From Bacillota bacterium (GTDB lineage: Bacteria > Bacillota > Clostridia > Christensenellales > Aristaeellaceae): a DNA stretch of 64,000 nucleotides. Shown here in pieces: positions 32,504-41,449 of the stretch; position 1 is the first letter of the stretch, and each line of letters starts with the position of its first letter. The stretch spans positions 8,192-72,191 of the forward strand of contig JAEWTC010000088.1 in the NCBI GenBank assembly GCA_023459675.1, in the 5' to 3' direction. The notes beneath the pieces are model-generated. The model did not search any database. It was given only the letters and a program-made list of their open reading frames with translations, and was not told where the DNA came from. The translations under genes were made by a program, and so were the position numbers.

Positions 32504-34051
32504 TCAGCCCTCCACCGCCGCGCGCTCTACGCGCAGCGTTTTTTCGAATTCCCGCAGATAGGCGGTAAACCCGCGCACCCCTTCCGCGTCCGGCTGCAGG
32601 GTGGTGCGAACCGCGTCCGCAAATACCCGGTTTTCCAGATAATGCTCCAGGGTTTCGCCGCCGCTGCGGTTCACGCGGTAAGCCGCCAGCAGCGCCATGC
32701 CGTAGGCCCCGCCTTCGCCCGCGGTTTCCATGACCGATACGGGCGCGTTCATGGCGTTGGCCAGCGTCTGCTGCCCTACCTTGGGCGCCTTGAAGAACCC
32801 GCCGTGCCCGGTGAGGCAATCGATCGCCACGCGCTCGTTATGCAAAATCCGCATACCGATCGCCAGCGACGCGACCGCCGAATACATCTGCGCGCGCATG
32901 AAATTGGGGAGCGTAAACTTGCTGTCCGCATGGCGCAGCACCAGCGGGCAGCCCTTTTCAAAGCCCGTGATGTGCTCGCCGGACAGGTAGTTGACCACCA
33001 CCATGCCGCCGCAATCCAGATCGCCCTCCAGGCTCAGCTCGTACATTTTGTCGTAGATTTTCTTGATGGAGATCTCCACGCCCATGGCGGAGAGGAACGC
33101 GTGGTAGGTGTCCGCCCAGGCGTTGATATCGGAGGTGCAGTTGGCGCAATGCACCATAGCCACGGGCTTGCCCGACGGGGTCGCCACGATGTCGATCTCC
33201 GGATAGGGCTTGGACAGGGGCTTTTCCAGCACGATCATCGAAAAGATGGACGTGCCTGCCGATACGTTACCCGTACGCGCGGCCACGCTGTTGGTCGCCA
33301 CCATGCCGGTGCCCGCGTCGCCCTCCGGCGGCGCAACGGGGATGCCCGCCGCAAGCCTGCCGCTGGGATCCAGAAGCCTTGCGCCCTCCGGGGTCAGCGT
33401 GCCGGCGTCCTCCCCCGCCATACGCACCTGCGGAAGCAGGTTGATCACCTTCCAGGGCAGATGATAGGGTTCCACCAGCGCGTCAAACTGCGCGATGCGG
33501 CGCAGATCGTAGCGGTTTCCGTCCAGCGGGAACATGCCGCTGGCCTCGCCCACGCCGATGACGAACTCCCCGGTGAGCTTGTGGTGGATGTAGCCCTCTA
33601 GCGTGTTGATGTGATGGATGTCGCAAACGTGGGGCTCGCCCTGTTTTACGGCATGGTAGAGGTGCGCGACGCTCCAGCGCTGCGGAATGTTGCAGCCGAA
33701 AAGGCGCGTGAGTTCCTCGCTCGCCTGCCCGGTGATCACGTTGCGCCAGGTGCGAAACGGCACCAAAAGCTTACCGTCCTTGTTAAAGGGCAGGTAACCG
33801 TGCATCATGGCGGAAATGCCGAGGCTGCCGATGCGCACAGGCTCCTTTAAGCCGTCCAGCAGCTCTTTGACGGCGGCGCGCAGGCCGTTCCACGCTTCAT
33901 CCAGCGGATAGGTCCAAATGCCGTTTTCAAAGCGGTTCTCCCAGGTAAAACTGCCCTGCCCCACCACGCGGTGCCGCTCGTCGATCAGCACCGCCTTAAT
34001 GCGCGTGGAGCCCAGCTCTATTCCCAAATAGGTGTTGCCCGTGCTCATCAT
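32504..34051 (-). CDS. FGGY-family pentulose kinase, probable L-ribulokinase
   Basis: The 515-residue kinase has the FGGY_N ATP-binding start [18 protein letters not shown] phosphate-2-like section ([11 protein letters not shown]) and the C-terminal FGGY block with [14 protein letters not shown] and [14 protein letters not shown] are also present. Its place directly ahead of araD and araA shows that it should phosphorylate L-ribulose. It is not the classic AraB sequence; clostridia are known to use a non-orthologous FGGY ribulokinase, and this fits. The promoter and an AraR-type operator lie immediately upstream. ATG 34051 or 34048 may be used. Confidence 0.82.
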   Translation of the reverse strand: MMSTGNTYLGIELGSTRIKAVLIDERHRVVGQGSFTWENRFENGIWTYPLDEAWNGLRAAVKELLDGLKEPVRIGSLGISAMMHGYLPFNKDGKLLVPFRTWRNVITGQASEELTRLFGCNIPQRWSVAHLYHAVKQGEPHVCDIHHINTLEGYIHHKLTGEFVIGVGEASGMFPLDGNRYDLRRIAQFDALVEPYHLPWKVINLLPQVRMAGEDAGTLTPEGARLLDPSGRLAAGIPVAPPEGDAGTGMVATNSVAARTGNVSAGTSIFSMIVLEKPLSKPYPEIDIVATPSGKPVAMVHCANCTSDINAWADTYHAFLSAMGVEISIKKIYDKMYELSLEGDLDCGGMVVVNYLSGEHITGFEKGCPLVLRHADSKFTLPNFMRAQMYSAVASLAIGMRILHNERVAIDCLTGHGGFFKAPKVGQQTLANAMNAPVSVMETAGEGGAYGMALLAAYRVNRSGGETLEHYLENRVFADAVRTTLQPDAEGVRGFTAYLREFEKTLRVERAAVEG

Positions 34052-34077
34052 GTGTTCCTTCTCCCTTGCTCAGTTCA

Positions 34078-34093
34078 ACTTGTCCGTACATCT
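34078..34093. promoter_or_regulatory. AraR-type operator
   Basis: ACTTGTCCGTACATCT at 34078-34093 is close to the Bacillus AraR consensus (A-TTGT-CGTACA-T). It lies just downstream of the -10 of the kinase promoter, where bound repressor would block the start region. Confidence 0.7.
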
Positions 34094-34099
34094 TTTGCT

Positions 34100-34128
34100 A
34101 TTATACGCCGATCGCCTTGGGAAAGCAA
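34100..34128 (-). promoter_or_regulatory. Promoter of the kinase-araD-araA operon
   Basis: On the minus strand TTGCTT (complement of 34123-34128) and TATAAT (complement of 34100-34105) are 17 bases apart. The -35 lies only a few bases beyond the araR stop codon. Confidence 0.8.
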
Positions 34129-34135
34129 TTCCGGG

Positions 34136-35161
34136 TTACGCCGGATTTCTCCACGGAAGCACCTCGCTTTTGCAGGGCTCGCCACGCAGAATGGCAAGCA
34201 TTTTCCGGCCCGCGGCGCTGCCGATATCCGCCATCGGGCTCAGCAGGGAGTACACGGGAACCGGGCTTAACGACGCATAGGTGGAATGATCGAAGCTCGC
34301 GATCTGCAACGGCTTGATCTGCCCCGCCTGAATGGCCTTGGCAATCTGGAGCGCCGCCTCGTCATTATAGCAGAGAACGCCGTCGCACGGCGCGAATTTC
34401 GGCATCGCCGCGGCGAGGATTTCCGCGCGGTTCTCCGTCGTGTACCAAAACACAAGCTCGTCGCGGAGGGGAAGCCCCGCGGCAAGCACCGCGGCGGCAT
34501 AGCCCGCGTAACGGCGGTGGCCCTGAATGTCGTCGCTTTTAAACACGCCCGCAACCGTACGGCAGCCTTTATCCATCAGATACCGGCAAGCCGCATGGCC
34601 GCCGGCCCGGTCGTCCGAAACCACGGAGACCACCCGCTGCAGTTCCGGATAATAGCCGTTGATGAACACCAGCGGGATGCCCTGGCTTTGCAATTTTTCG
34701 TACAGGTCGATGTTGGGGTTGGGAAGCGCGGTTTTCGTGCCTTCCACAATAATCCCGTCGATCGGTTTTTCCAGCAGCTCGGTGAGGATCTTCCGTTCGC
34801 TCTCCACGCGGTTATGCGTGGCGTAGAGCATGGAAACGTAGCCGCTTTCGGATAGCGCGCGCTCGATGCCCTTGAGGATTTCCGGAAAGATATATTCGCC
34901 GATATAGGTGGTGACCACCGCGATATTATGCGTCGTATGCCGCGCGGCGCTGTCGCGCAGGTAGGTGCCGCTGCCGCGCACCCGGTAGACCAGGTTCTCG
35001 CGTTCCAGCAGGCTGATGGCCTGACGCACCGTATAGCGACTGTACCCGGTGAGTTTGATCAGCTCGTAATCGCTGGGCAGGCGTTCGCCCGCCGCATAAA
35101 CGCCGGAGCGGATATCTCTGCCGAGCTTTTCGGCGACGACCGCGTATTTCGATTGTTTCAT
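34136..35161 (-). CDS. araR: Arabinose-responsive transcriptional repressor AraR
   Basis: The protein is a chimeric regulator. Residues 1-70 are a GntR winged helix (KYAVVAEKLGRDIRSGVYAAGERLPSD, then GYSRYTVRQAISLLERENLVYRVRGSGTYL). Residues 75-341 are a LacI/periplasmic-binding sensor domain (NIAVVTTYIGEYIFPEILKGIE, then DGIIVEGTK and DGVLCYNDEAA). This GntR-LacI fusion is the AraR architecture. The length of 341 residues is close to B. subtilis AraR. It should repress the downstream ara operon until arabinose binds. It lies 82 bases behind the alcohol dehydrogenase gene, possibly on the same transcript. Confidence 0.88.
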   Translation of the reverse strand: MKQSKYAVVAEKLGRDIRSGVYAAGERLPSDYELIKLTGYSRYTVRQAISLLERENLVYRVRGSGTYLRDSAARHTTHNIAVVTTYIGEYIFPEILKGIERALSESGYVSMLYATHNRVESERKILTELLEKPIDGIIVEGTKTALPNPNIDLYEKLQSQGIPLVFINGYYPELQRVVSVVSDDRAGGHAACRYLMDKGCRTVAGVFKSDDIQGHRRYAGYAAAVLAAGLPLRDELVFWYTTENRAEILAAAMPKFAPCDGVLCYNDEAALQIAKAIQAGQIKPLQIASFDHSTYASLSPVPVYSLLSPMADIGSAAGRKMLAILRGEPCKSEVLPWRNPA

Positions 35162-35242
35162 CCGCCGCTCCCTGGCAATGCAGCCGGTCTGCCCGCAGCG
35201 GCCGCTTTCCGCAGCCCGCTGCCCGCGCCCGGCGACCGCCTG

Positions 35243-36415
35243 TTATTTGCAGGCGTACCGGTAGACTTCGGCGATGTCCGCGCGGGTGAGGGGGTGGAAC
35301 GAACCCAAGCGGTCGCCATTGTTCAAAAGCACCTTGGCGGCAAGCTTTTCGATATCCTCTTCCTTTGCGCCCAACTCCGCAAACGACGTCGGCATGCCGA
35401 TTTCGCGGTAGAAAGCCTCCAGCCTATCGATGCCTTCTGAGGCCGTACGCTCCGGCTGCTCGAAGTCCATCTCCACGCCGAACACGCGCTGCGCGAACTG
35501 CGCGACGCGCATGACGTTGTAGGGGTACTGGTAGCGCAGGTAGGCCGGGAAAATCACCGCAAGGCCTGCGCCGTGCGCCACGTCGTACAGGCCGCTGAGC
35601 TCGTGCTCGATCATATGCGTGGCCCAGTCCTGCTGGCGGCCCACGCCCAGCACATCGTTATGGGCGACGACCCCCGCCCACATGAGGTTGGCGCGTGCGT
35701 CGTAATCCCGCGGGTTATGCAGCGCGATCCGCGCGTATTTCATCACGCTTAGGAGCACTGCTTCGCACATATGGTCGGTCAAACCTACGCCCGTGGTGTT
35801 GGTGAAATAGCGCTCCATAACGTGCGCCATCATATCCACCGCGCCGCAGGCCGTTTGGAACGGCGGCAGGGTGTAGGTCAACTCCGGGTTCAAAATGGAG
35901 AATTTCGGGCGCAGCAGATCGCTGTCGCAAAAGCGCTTGAGGGCGCTTTCTTCCTTGGTGATCACCGTGGAGTTGGAGCCTTCGCTGCCCGCCGCGGGCA
36001 ACGTGAGCACCACGCCCAGCGGCAGCACCTGCGTTACGGTTTTCCCGCCGGTATAGAAATCCCAGAAATCGCCCGCGTAGGGCACGCCCAGCGCGATGGC
36101 CTTGGCGGAATCAATCACGCTGCCGCCGCCCACGGCGAGAACAACGTCCACGTTTTCCCTGCGGCACAGCGCGATGCCTTCGTACACCAGCGTATCCCGT
36201 GGGTTTGGCTGCACGCCGCCCAGCTCCACACAGGCGACGCCCGCCTGCTCAAGCGATTGGCGGATCTGGTCCAGCAGGCCGCTCTTGACCACCGAGCCGC
36301 CGCCGTAATGCAGCAGCGCTTTCGTACCGTACCTGCGGCAAAACGCCCCGGCCTTATGCTGCGTTTCCTTGCCGAACGCGAACTGCGTTGGGCTGATGAA
36401 CGAAAAATCAAGCAC
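35243..36415 (-). CDS. Iron-containing alcohol dehydrogenase (BdhA/YqhD-like)
   Basis: The 390-residue group III dehydrogenase has the NAD(P)-binding GGGSVIDSAKAIA near residue 97. Metal ligands appear as Asp in ACGAVDMMAH, His in that motif, and histidines in THMIEHELSGLYDVAHGAGLA. It begins DFSFISPTQFAFGKET, typical of butanol dehydrogenase/YugJ types. It would reduce aldehydes to alcohols with NADPH during fermentation. Its placement beside the arabinose genes may reflect redox balance or reduction of a sugar-derived aldehyde, but this is not established. Confidence 0.88.
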   Translation of the reverse strand: MLDFSFISPTQFAFGKETQHKAGAFCRRYGTKALLHYGGGSVVKSGLLDQIRQSLEQAGVACVELGGVQPNPRDTLVYEGIALCRRENVDVVLAVGGGSVIDSAKAIALGVPYAGDFWDFYTGGKTVTQVLPLGVVLTLPAAGSEGSNSTVITKEESALKRFCDSDLLRPKFSILNPELTYTLPPFQTACGAVDMMAHVMERYFTNTTGVGLTDHMCEAVLLSVMKYARIALHNPRDYDARANLMWAGVVAHNDVLGVGRQQDWATHMIEHELSGLYDVAHGAGLAVIFPAYLRYQYPYNVMRVAQFAQRVFGVEMDFEQPERTASEGIDRLEAFYREIGMPTSFAELGAKEEDIEKLAAKVLLNNGDRLGSFHPLTRADIAEVYRYACK

Positions 36416-36471
36416 TGAATGACCCTCCCGTATGTCGATGGACGATATCTACCCCGCCATTATACCACAGG

Positions 36472-37521
36472 TCAGCCTTTTCTTGCGTCCTTCACCTTGG
36501 TGAAGATGGCCTGCAGCACGATGAAGAAGCAAAGCAAAATCGCCATGAGAACGTTGGACCACGAGGACATGAGCTTACCCTGGGTTTTCACCAGGCTTGA
36601 GATGGTGCCGTTGATCAGCACGCCGAAGAACGAGCCGATCACGTTGCCCACGCCGCCGGTCAGCAGCGTGCCGCCGATGACCGAGGAGGAAATCGCGTCC
36701 ATCTCCAGCCCCGACGCCTGCATCGGCGTGCCGCACATGGAGTTGAGGCAATAACAGATGCTGCCGATGGAGGTGAGGAAGCTGCACAGCATATAGGCGC
36801 GCATTCTGGTTTTCTTCACGTTCAGGCCCATCAGCTGCGCGGACTGCTGGTTGCCGCCCACGGCGTACAGGCTGCGGCCGAAGCGCGTGTAGCGCAGCAC
36901 AATGTAGGTGATGATCACGACGGCGAGCGCCACCAGCACCGTGACGCGGATATAGGGCACCAGCAGCACGCCGCGCTTGTTGGTATACGAGCCAAGCCCG
37001 AAAGGCATATTGATGCGGAGGTTGGCAAGCGTGACGAAAAACTGGTCGGACACGATGCTTACCTGCTGCGTGGAGAGGACGGCCGTCATGCCGCGGCCGA
37101 AGAACATCCCGGCCATGGTAACGATAAACGGCTGAATGCCCAGATAGCCTACGCAGTACCCAAGCCCAAGGCCGAACACCAGCCCGATGCCGATGACCAT
37201 AACCATCAGCGTGGGCGAGGACCAGCCCCAGTACTCCATGCCGACGGCCATGAACATGCAGTTCATCGCCACTAGGCCGCTGACGGAGATATCGATGCCG
37301 CCGGTGAGCATCACGGCGGTCATGCCGCAGACGATGCAGATCAGCCCCGCGTTGGAAATGAGGATGTTCAGGAAGGTTTGCAGGTTGGAAAAGCCCTTGT
37401 AGCCGTATACGATGCAGCCGGCCGCGTACATGGCAACGAACAGCCCGATGGTGATGAGCAGCAGCAGATTGTTGCTGGTGAGCTTGCGGCGCGCGCGGCT
37501 TTGGGAAAGCGCGGGTCTCAT
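36472..37521 (-). CDS. Sugar ABC transporter permease, YjfF-like
   Basis: The 349-residue permease is of the RbsC/YjfF family with about nine membrane segments. It includes CGMTAVMLTGGIDISVSG (the usual loop after TM2) and AVGGNQQSAQLMGLNVKKTR in the coupling region. ATG 37521 overlaps the stop of the companion permease by four bases; the much longer frame reaching 37869 is an out-of-frame shadow of that gene. It is the last cistron of the binding protein-ATPase-permease-permease operon. Confidence 0.88.
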   Translation of the reverse strand: MRPALSQSRARRKLTSNNLLLLITIGLFVAMYAAGCIVYGYKGFSNLQTFLNILISNAGLICIVCGMTAVMLTGGIDISVSGLVAMNCMFMAVGMEYWGWSSPTLMVMVIGIGLVFGLGLGYCVGYLGIQPFIVTMAGMFFGRGMTAVLSTQQVSIVSDQFFVTLANLRINMPFGLGSYTNKRGVLLVPYIRVTVLVALAVVIITYIVLRYTRFGRSLYAVGGNQQSAQLMGLNVKKTRMRAYMLCSFLTSIGSICYCLNSMCGTPMQASGLEMDAISSSVIGGTLLTGGVGNVIGSFFGVLINGTISSLVKTQGKLMSSWSNVLMAILLCFFIVLQAIFTKVKDARKG

Positions 37522-38603
37522 AGGCTGACCGCCCCCTTCCGGATCGCGGACGCGGCTTTTGCGGCGGCGCGTTTGGCGAAGAAGGCCTTCACCGCCGGAG
37601 ACTGAATGGTGACGATCAAAATTACGATCACGGCTTTGTACAGCGGCGCCTGCGCGGAGCTGACGCCCAGCGCGTACAGCGTGGTGGTGATTGCCTGAAT
37701 GGTATACGCGCCGATGATGGAGCCCGGCATGCGGAACTTGCCTCCGCCCAGGCTGTTGCCGCCCAGCGCGACCGCGAGGATGGCATCCAGCTCCAGATAC
37801 AGGCCGATGTTGTTGGTATCCGCGGAGTAGATGCGGCTGGTGGCCTGAATGCCCGCGATGCCCGCGCACAGGCCGGAGATAGCGAAGGCCGTAAACATGA
37901 TGCGTTTGGAACGGTATCCCGCGATCCGGGCGGCGTTTTTATTGATGCCCACGCTCTGGATATACATGCCCAGCGCCGTATAGCGCAGCACCAGCATGGC
38001 CACCGTGATGCAGATGACCGTGGTGATGATCGGGGTGGGGAAAATCCACAGATAGCCGCCGAAGAACTGGAACGAGGGCTCCCGGATATAGACAATGGTG
38101 TTGTTGCACAACAGAAGCCCGATCGCGCGGCCCGCCGAGAACAGGATCAGCGTGGCGACCATCGGCTGGATGTTTAAATACGAGGCGAGGAAACCGTTGA
38201 ACATGCCGCACAGCACCGCGATGGCGATACCCGCGAGAACGCCCACCACCAGCGGCACGGCGTAGCTGGATACGTTGGCGTTGCCAAACCCGGCCAAAAG
38301 CATGCAGCACATGCCGCCTGCAAGGCTCATGACCGAGCCCACGGAGATATCCGCGCCTGCGGAGGCCGAGATGACGAACGTCATGCCGATGGCTAAAATC
38401 GCCGCCTCGCTGCCGCGGTTGAGGATATCGATGATGCGGCCGTAGAGCACGCCGTTTTTGATGGTGATCGTGAAGAAGCTAAACGCCGCGCTGCCGTTGA
38501 CGACGTCGAAGATGATGTTCACGGTCATCACCAGCAGCATGCTGAAGATGGGCAGGAACAGGTACATCTTCGTAATTTTACGGATCGTTTCCTTTACCCT
38601 CAT
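37518..38603 (-). CDS. Sugar ABC transporter permease, YtfT-like
   Basis: The 361-residue permease has the family motifs GMTFVISASAGADISVGSVMSL and QSVGINKNAARIAGYRSKR in the ATPase coupling loop. It pairs with the YjfF-like subunit. Its start overlaps the ATPase stop by four bases and its stop overlaps the next permease start by four bases, so all three are translationally coupled. Two different permeases with one duplicated ATPase is the arrangement of the E. coli YtfQRT-YjfF importer. Confidence 0.88.
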   Translation of the reverse strand: MRVKETIRKITKMYLFLPIFSMLLVMTVNIIFDVVNGSAAFSFFTITIKNGVLYGRIIDILNRGSEAAILAIGMTFVISASAGADISVGSVMSLAGGMCCMLLAGFGNANVSSYAVPLVVGVLAGIAIAVLCGMFNGFLASYLNIQPMVATLILFSAGRAIGLLLCNNTIVYIREPSFQFFGGYLWIFPTPIITTVICITVAMLVLRYTALGMYIQSVGINKNAARIAGYRSKRIMFTAFAISGLCAGIAGIQATSRIYSADTNNIGLYLELDAILAVALGGNSLGGGKFRMPGSIIGAYTIQAITTTLYALGVSSAQAPLYKAVIVILIVTIQSPAVKAFFAKRAAAKAASAIRKGAVSL

Positions 38604-40114
38604 TGCGGTTCACCTCCGGCGATCGCCTGCATGACAATTTCCTGCGTCATCTCCCCGGACAGCTCCTTGACCTTTTCCCGGTCGCGCAGCACCGCAAGCC
38701 GGTTGCAGGTGCGCAGCATTTCCTCGATCTCGGAGGAGATGAAGAGAATGCCCTTGCCCTCTTCCCCAAGCTGGATGATCAGCTTTTGGATCTCGGTTTT
38801 GGTGCCGATGTCGATGCCGCGGGTCGGCTCGTCCAAAATCAGGAAATCCGGCTTGGTGGCCAGCCAGCGCGCGATGATGACCTTCTGCTGGTTGCCGCCG
38901 GACAGCTGCTTGACCAGCGTTTCGCGGCCCGGGGTTTTGATTTGCAATAGCTCGATGAAGTGATCGGCGATCTCGCACTGCTCCTTGTAGGGCATCAGCT
39001 TGATCATGCCCCGCCGCGCCTGAATGGCCAGGATGATGTTTTCCCGCACCGACAGGTCCTCGATGATGCCCTCGGCCTTGCGGTCGTCGGGCAGCATCCC
39101 CATGCCCAGCTTCACCGCCACCAGCGGGTGCGAGATTTTAACCGCTTTGCGGTTAAAATGCAGCATGCCGGTTTGGGATTTGTCCGCGCCGTAGATGGCG
39201 CGCGCAAGCTCGCTGCGGCCGGAGCCAAGCAGGCCGGTGAGGCCCACCACTTCCCCGCAGCCGATTTTCAGATCAAAGGGCTTGATTTTACCGGCGTGGC
39301 TTAATCCCTGCGCGTCCACCAGCGCTTTTTCATATTTATTCTTGTCGTATTCCGGTTTGATCTGGGCCAGGTCCTCGATATCCTTGCCCATCATCGCGGC
39401 GATCAGCCGGATGCGGGGAAGCTCCGAAATGGTATATTCGCCGATCAGCTTGCCGTTGCGCAGCACCGTAATGCGGTCGCAGACGGCGTATACCTGCTCC
39501 AGAAAGTGCGTAACGAAAATGATGCCGACGCCCCGGTCGCGAAGCTTGCCCATGAGCTCGAACAACTTCTGCACTTCCTTTTCGTCCAGCGACGACGTGG
39601 GCTCGTCCAAGATCAGCACCTTACAGTCCATATCCACGGCGCGGGCGATGGCGATCATTTGCTGGAGGGCAAGGGAGTACTCCTCCAGATTCACTTCCAC
39701 GTCCAGCGCCAGCCCGAAGGCCTGCATCAGCTTTTCAGCCCGCCTGTGCATGGTTTTACGGTCGATGGTGTGGATTTTCGTCATGGGCTCGCGGCCGATG
39801 AAGAGGTTTTCCGCCACGCTCAGGTTAGGGCACAGGTTGATTTCCTGATACACCGTGGAAATGCCCTTCTCCTGCGCTTCCAGGGTGGAGCGGTTGCGGA
39901 TGGGCTCGGCAAAGCCGCTGACGCGGATCTCGCCGCTGTCAAAATCATGCACGCCGGTTAAACATTTGATCAGCGTGGATTTTCCGGCCCCGTTTTCGCC
40001 CATCAGGGCATGAATTTCCCCTTTACGCAGCGTGAAATCCACGTCCTCGAGGGCTTTGACGCCCGGAAACGACATGCAGATTCCCCGCATCGTCAGAACG
40101 ACGTCGCTGTCCAT
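38600..40114 (-). CDS. Sugar ABC transporter ATP-binding protein, YtfR-like
   Basis: The 504-residue double ATPase is of the RbsA/MglA/YtfR type. The first domain has Walker A GENGAGKST and VLILDEPTSSLDEKE; the second has the degenerate GLTGLLGSGRSELARAIYG, then QLSGGNQQKVIIARWL and DEPTRGID. ATG 40114 follows AAAGAAGGGACGG; the frame extends to 40195 without a ribosome site. It energises import through the two downstream permeases. Confidence 0.92.
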   Translation of the reverse strand: MDSDVVLTMRGICMSFPGVKALEDVDFTLRKGEIHALMGENGAGKSTLIKCLTGVHDFDSGEIRVSGFAEPIRNRSTLEAQEKGISTVYQEINLCPNLSVAENLFIGREPMTKIHTIDRKTMHRRAEKLMQAFGLALDVEVNLEEYSLALQQMIAIARAVDMDCKVLILDEPTSSLDEKEVQKLFELMGKLRDRGVGIIFVTHFLEQVYAVCDRITVLRNGKLIGEYTISELPRIRLIAAMMGKDIEDLAQIKPEYDKNKYEKALVDAQGLSHAGKIKPFDLKIGCGEVVGLTGLLGSGRSELARAIYGADKSQTGMLHFNRKAVKISHPLVAVKLGMGMLPDDRKAEGIIEDLSVRENIILAIQARRGMIKLMPYKEQCEIADHFIELLQIKTPGRETLVKQLSGGNQQKVIIARWLATKPDFLILDEPTRGIDIGTKTEIQKLIIQLGEEGKGILFISSEIEEMLRTCNRLAVLRDREKVKELSGEMTQEIVMQAIAGGEPQ

Positions 40115-40203
40115 TGCCGTCCCTTCTTTCGTTTTCTGATAGTATAGCATATTGCTTTGAGGAAGCAAAGGCGTCATGCCGCCGGAGGCTTCCATATAAG
40201 GAA

Positions 40204-40237
40204 GAACATGGGAGGAGCCTGAGCCTCTCCCATGTTC
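40204..40237 (-). terminator. Attenuator-like hairpin between the binding protein and ATPase genes
   Basis: GAACATGGGAG (40204-40214) pairs perfectly with CTCCCATGTTC (40227-40237) around a GC-rich loop that also pairs. On the minus strand it is followed by TTCCTTAT, not a true T run. It lies in the 168-base gap behind the binding protein gene and probably lowers expression of the membrane subunits or stabilises the upstream message. Confidence 0.6.
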
Positions 40238-40282
40238 CTCTAAGGTTACTGAACCAAATGCAGATGGGGTGATTGCGAGCTC

Positions 40283-41260
40283 TTAGTAGGCGCGGGCGTC
40301 CAGCACTTCCTGGGTCATGGTGGTGGCAAGCGCGGAGGTGATGCCCGGGGCTACGAACGCCTGGTCAACCACGAGCGTGAAGGCGGGCACGGTTTCGCCG
40401 GCTTCCAGCTTCATGATGACGTCTTTGGCGTAACCAGCCTGCAGGGGGTTGCACTCTACGTTGCAGTGGAAGTCGCCATCCAGCGTGTACTGGAGGCCTG
40501 CGTGCGTCGCATCGTAGGAGATGATGATCACGTCGCCGTCGGTGCCGTAGGTGATGCCGGCGGCATCCATGGCATCCATCGCGCCGTACGCCATGTTGTC
40601 GTTCTGGGCAACGATGACGTTGAACTGGCCTTCATAGGACTTGATGAAGCTTTCCATAACCTGCTGTCCGCCGGCCTGGGTGAAGTCGCCGCTCTGGCTG
40701 TCGATGAGCGTCCATTCGGGATGCGCGGCCATGATCTCGTTGAAGCCGTTGGTGCGGCCGATTGCCGCGCTGGAACCAACGCTGCCCTCGAGCACGAGGA
40801 TGTTGGCGGCGGCGCCGTTTAAGTATTCGGCAAGCCATTTGCCGGCGGTCTGGCCTTCGGCGACCATGTCGGTGCCGATGGCGGTGGTGTAGAGATCAGC
40901 GGGCGCATCAACGCTGCGGTCCACGATCAGCACGGGGATGCCTGCGGCCTGCGCTTCGGCAAGCACGGTATCCCAGCCAGCGCTCTGGATGGGGGCGATG
41001 CAGATGTAATCAAGGTCCTGCTCGATGAAGCTGCGCACAGCCTCAAGCTGGACGACGTGATCGTTGTCCGCATCGACGAAGGACAGTTCAAAGCCGTTCT
41101 CGGCGGAGAATACGGATTTGAAGTCTTCGGTGTTGGCGTTACGCCAGTCGCTTTCGTGGCCGACCTGCGCGTAGCCGACGGTGATGACGTCTGCGGATGC
41201 CGTTGCGACCATGGCCAAAGCCATTGCCAGCACCATCACAAGAGAAAGAAGTTTTTTCAT
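40283..41260 (-). CDS. Sugar-binding protein of the ABC importer, YtfQ-like
   Basis: The 325-residue extracytoplasmic protein has a signal peptide (MKKLLSLVMVLAMALAMVATASA) without a lipobox cysteine at the usual place. The mature sequence opens VITVGYAQVGHESDWRNANTEDFKSV. It continues VVQLEAVRSFIEQDLDYICIAPIQSAGWDTVLAEAQAAGIPVLIVDRSV, which closely follows E. coli YtfQ, the galactofuranose-binding protein. In this locus arabinofuranose or an arabinoside is a reasonable ligand. ATG 41260 follows AAAGGAGG; the frame start at 41281 is rejected. It is the first gene of the importer operon. Confidence 0.9.
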   Translation of the reverse strand: MKKLLSLVMVLAMALAMVATASADVITVGYAQVGHESDWRNANTEDFKSVFSAENGFELSFVDADNDHVVQLEAVRSFIEQDLDYICIAPIQSAGWDTVLAEAQAAGIPVLIVDRSVDAPADLYTTAIGTDMVAEGQTAGKWLAEYLNGAAANILVLEGSVGSSAAIGRTNGFNEIMAAHPEWTLIDSQSGDFTQAGGQQVMESFIKSYEGQFNVIVAQNDNMAYGAMDAMDAAGITYGTDGDVIIISYDATHAGLQYTLDGDFHCNVECNPLQAGYAKDVIMKLEAGETVPAFTLVVDQAFVAPGITSALATTMTQEVLDARAY

Positions 41261-41304
41261 GGAAGTGCCTCCTTTTTTCAATTGGGGACGATTGCCGCTG
41301 TCCC

Positions 41305-41334
41305 CTCATAGTGTCACCATTGTAATATTTTCAA
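41305..41334 (-). promoter_or_regulatory. Candidate promoter of the sugar importer operon
   Basis: On the minus strand TTGAAA (complement of 41329-41334) and TATGAG (complement of 41305-41310) are 18 bases apart. The -10 is weak, as expected for a promoter that needs the AraC-type response regulator encoded just upstream. I did not find an AraR operator here. Confidence 0.45.
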
Positions 41335-41449
41335 GGCATGCGAAAAATACACGCCTTTCAGGACTTGGTTGAGTATTTTATGAAGTTTTGGGGGGCGCCT
41401 GGAGGCGGGCAGGGAAAGGGGTGAAATTTTCCGCGCGAACGGGATGATA

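Noticed and set aside
36472..37869. A 465-codon version of the YjfF-like permease
   Set aside because: The first 116 codons lie out of frame inside the YtfT-like gene. The ATGA overlap at 37518-37521 marks the true start.
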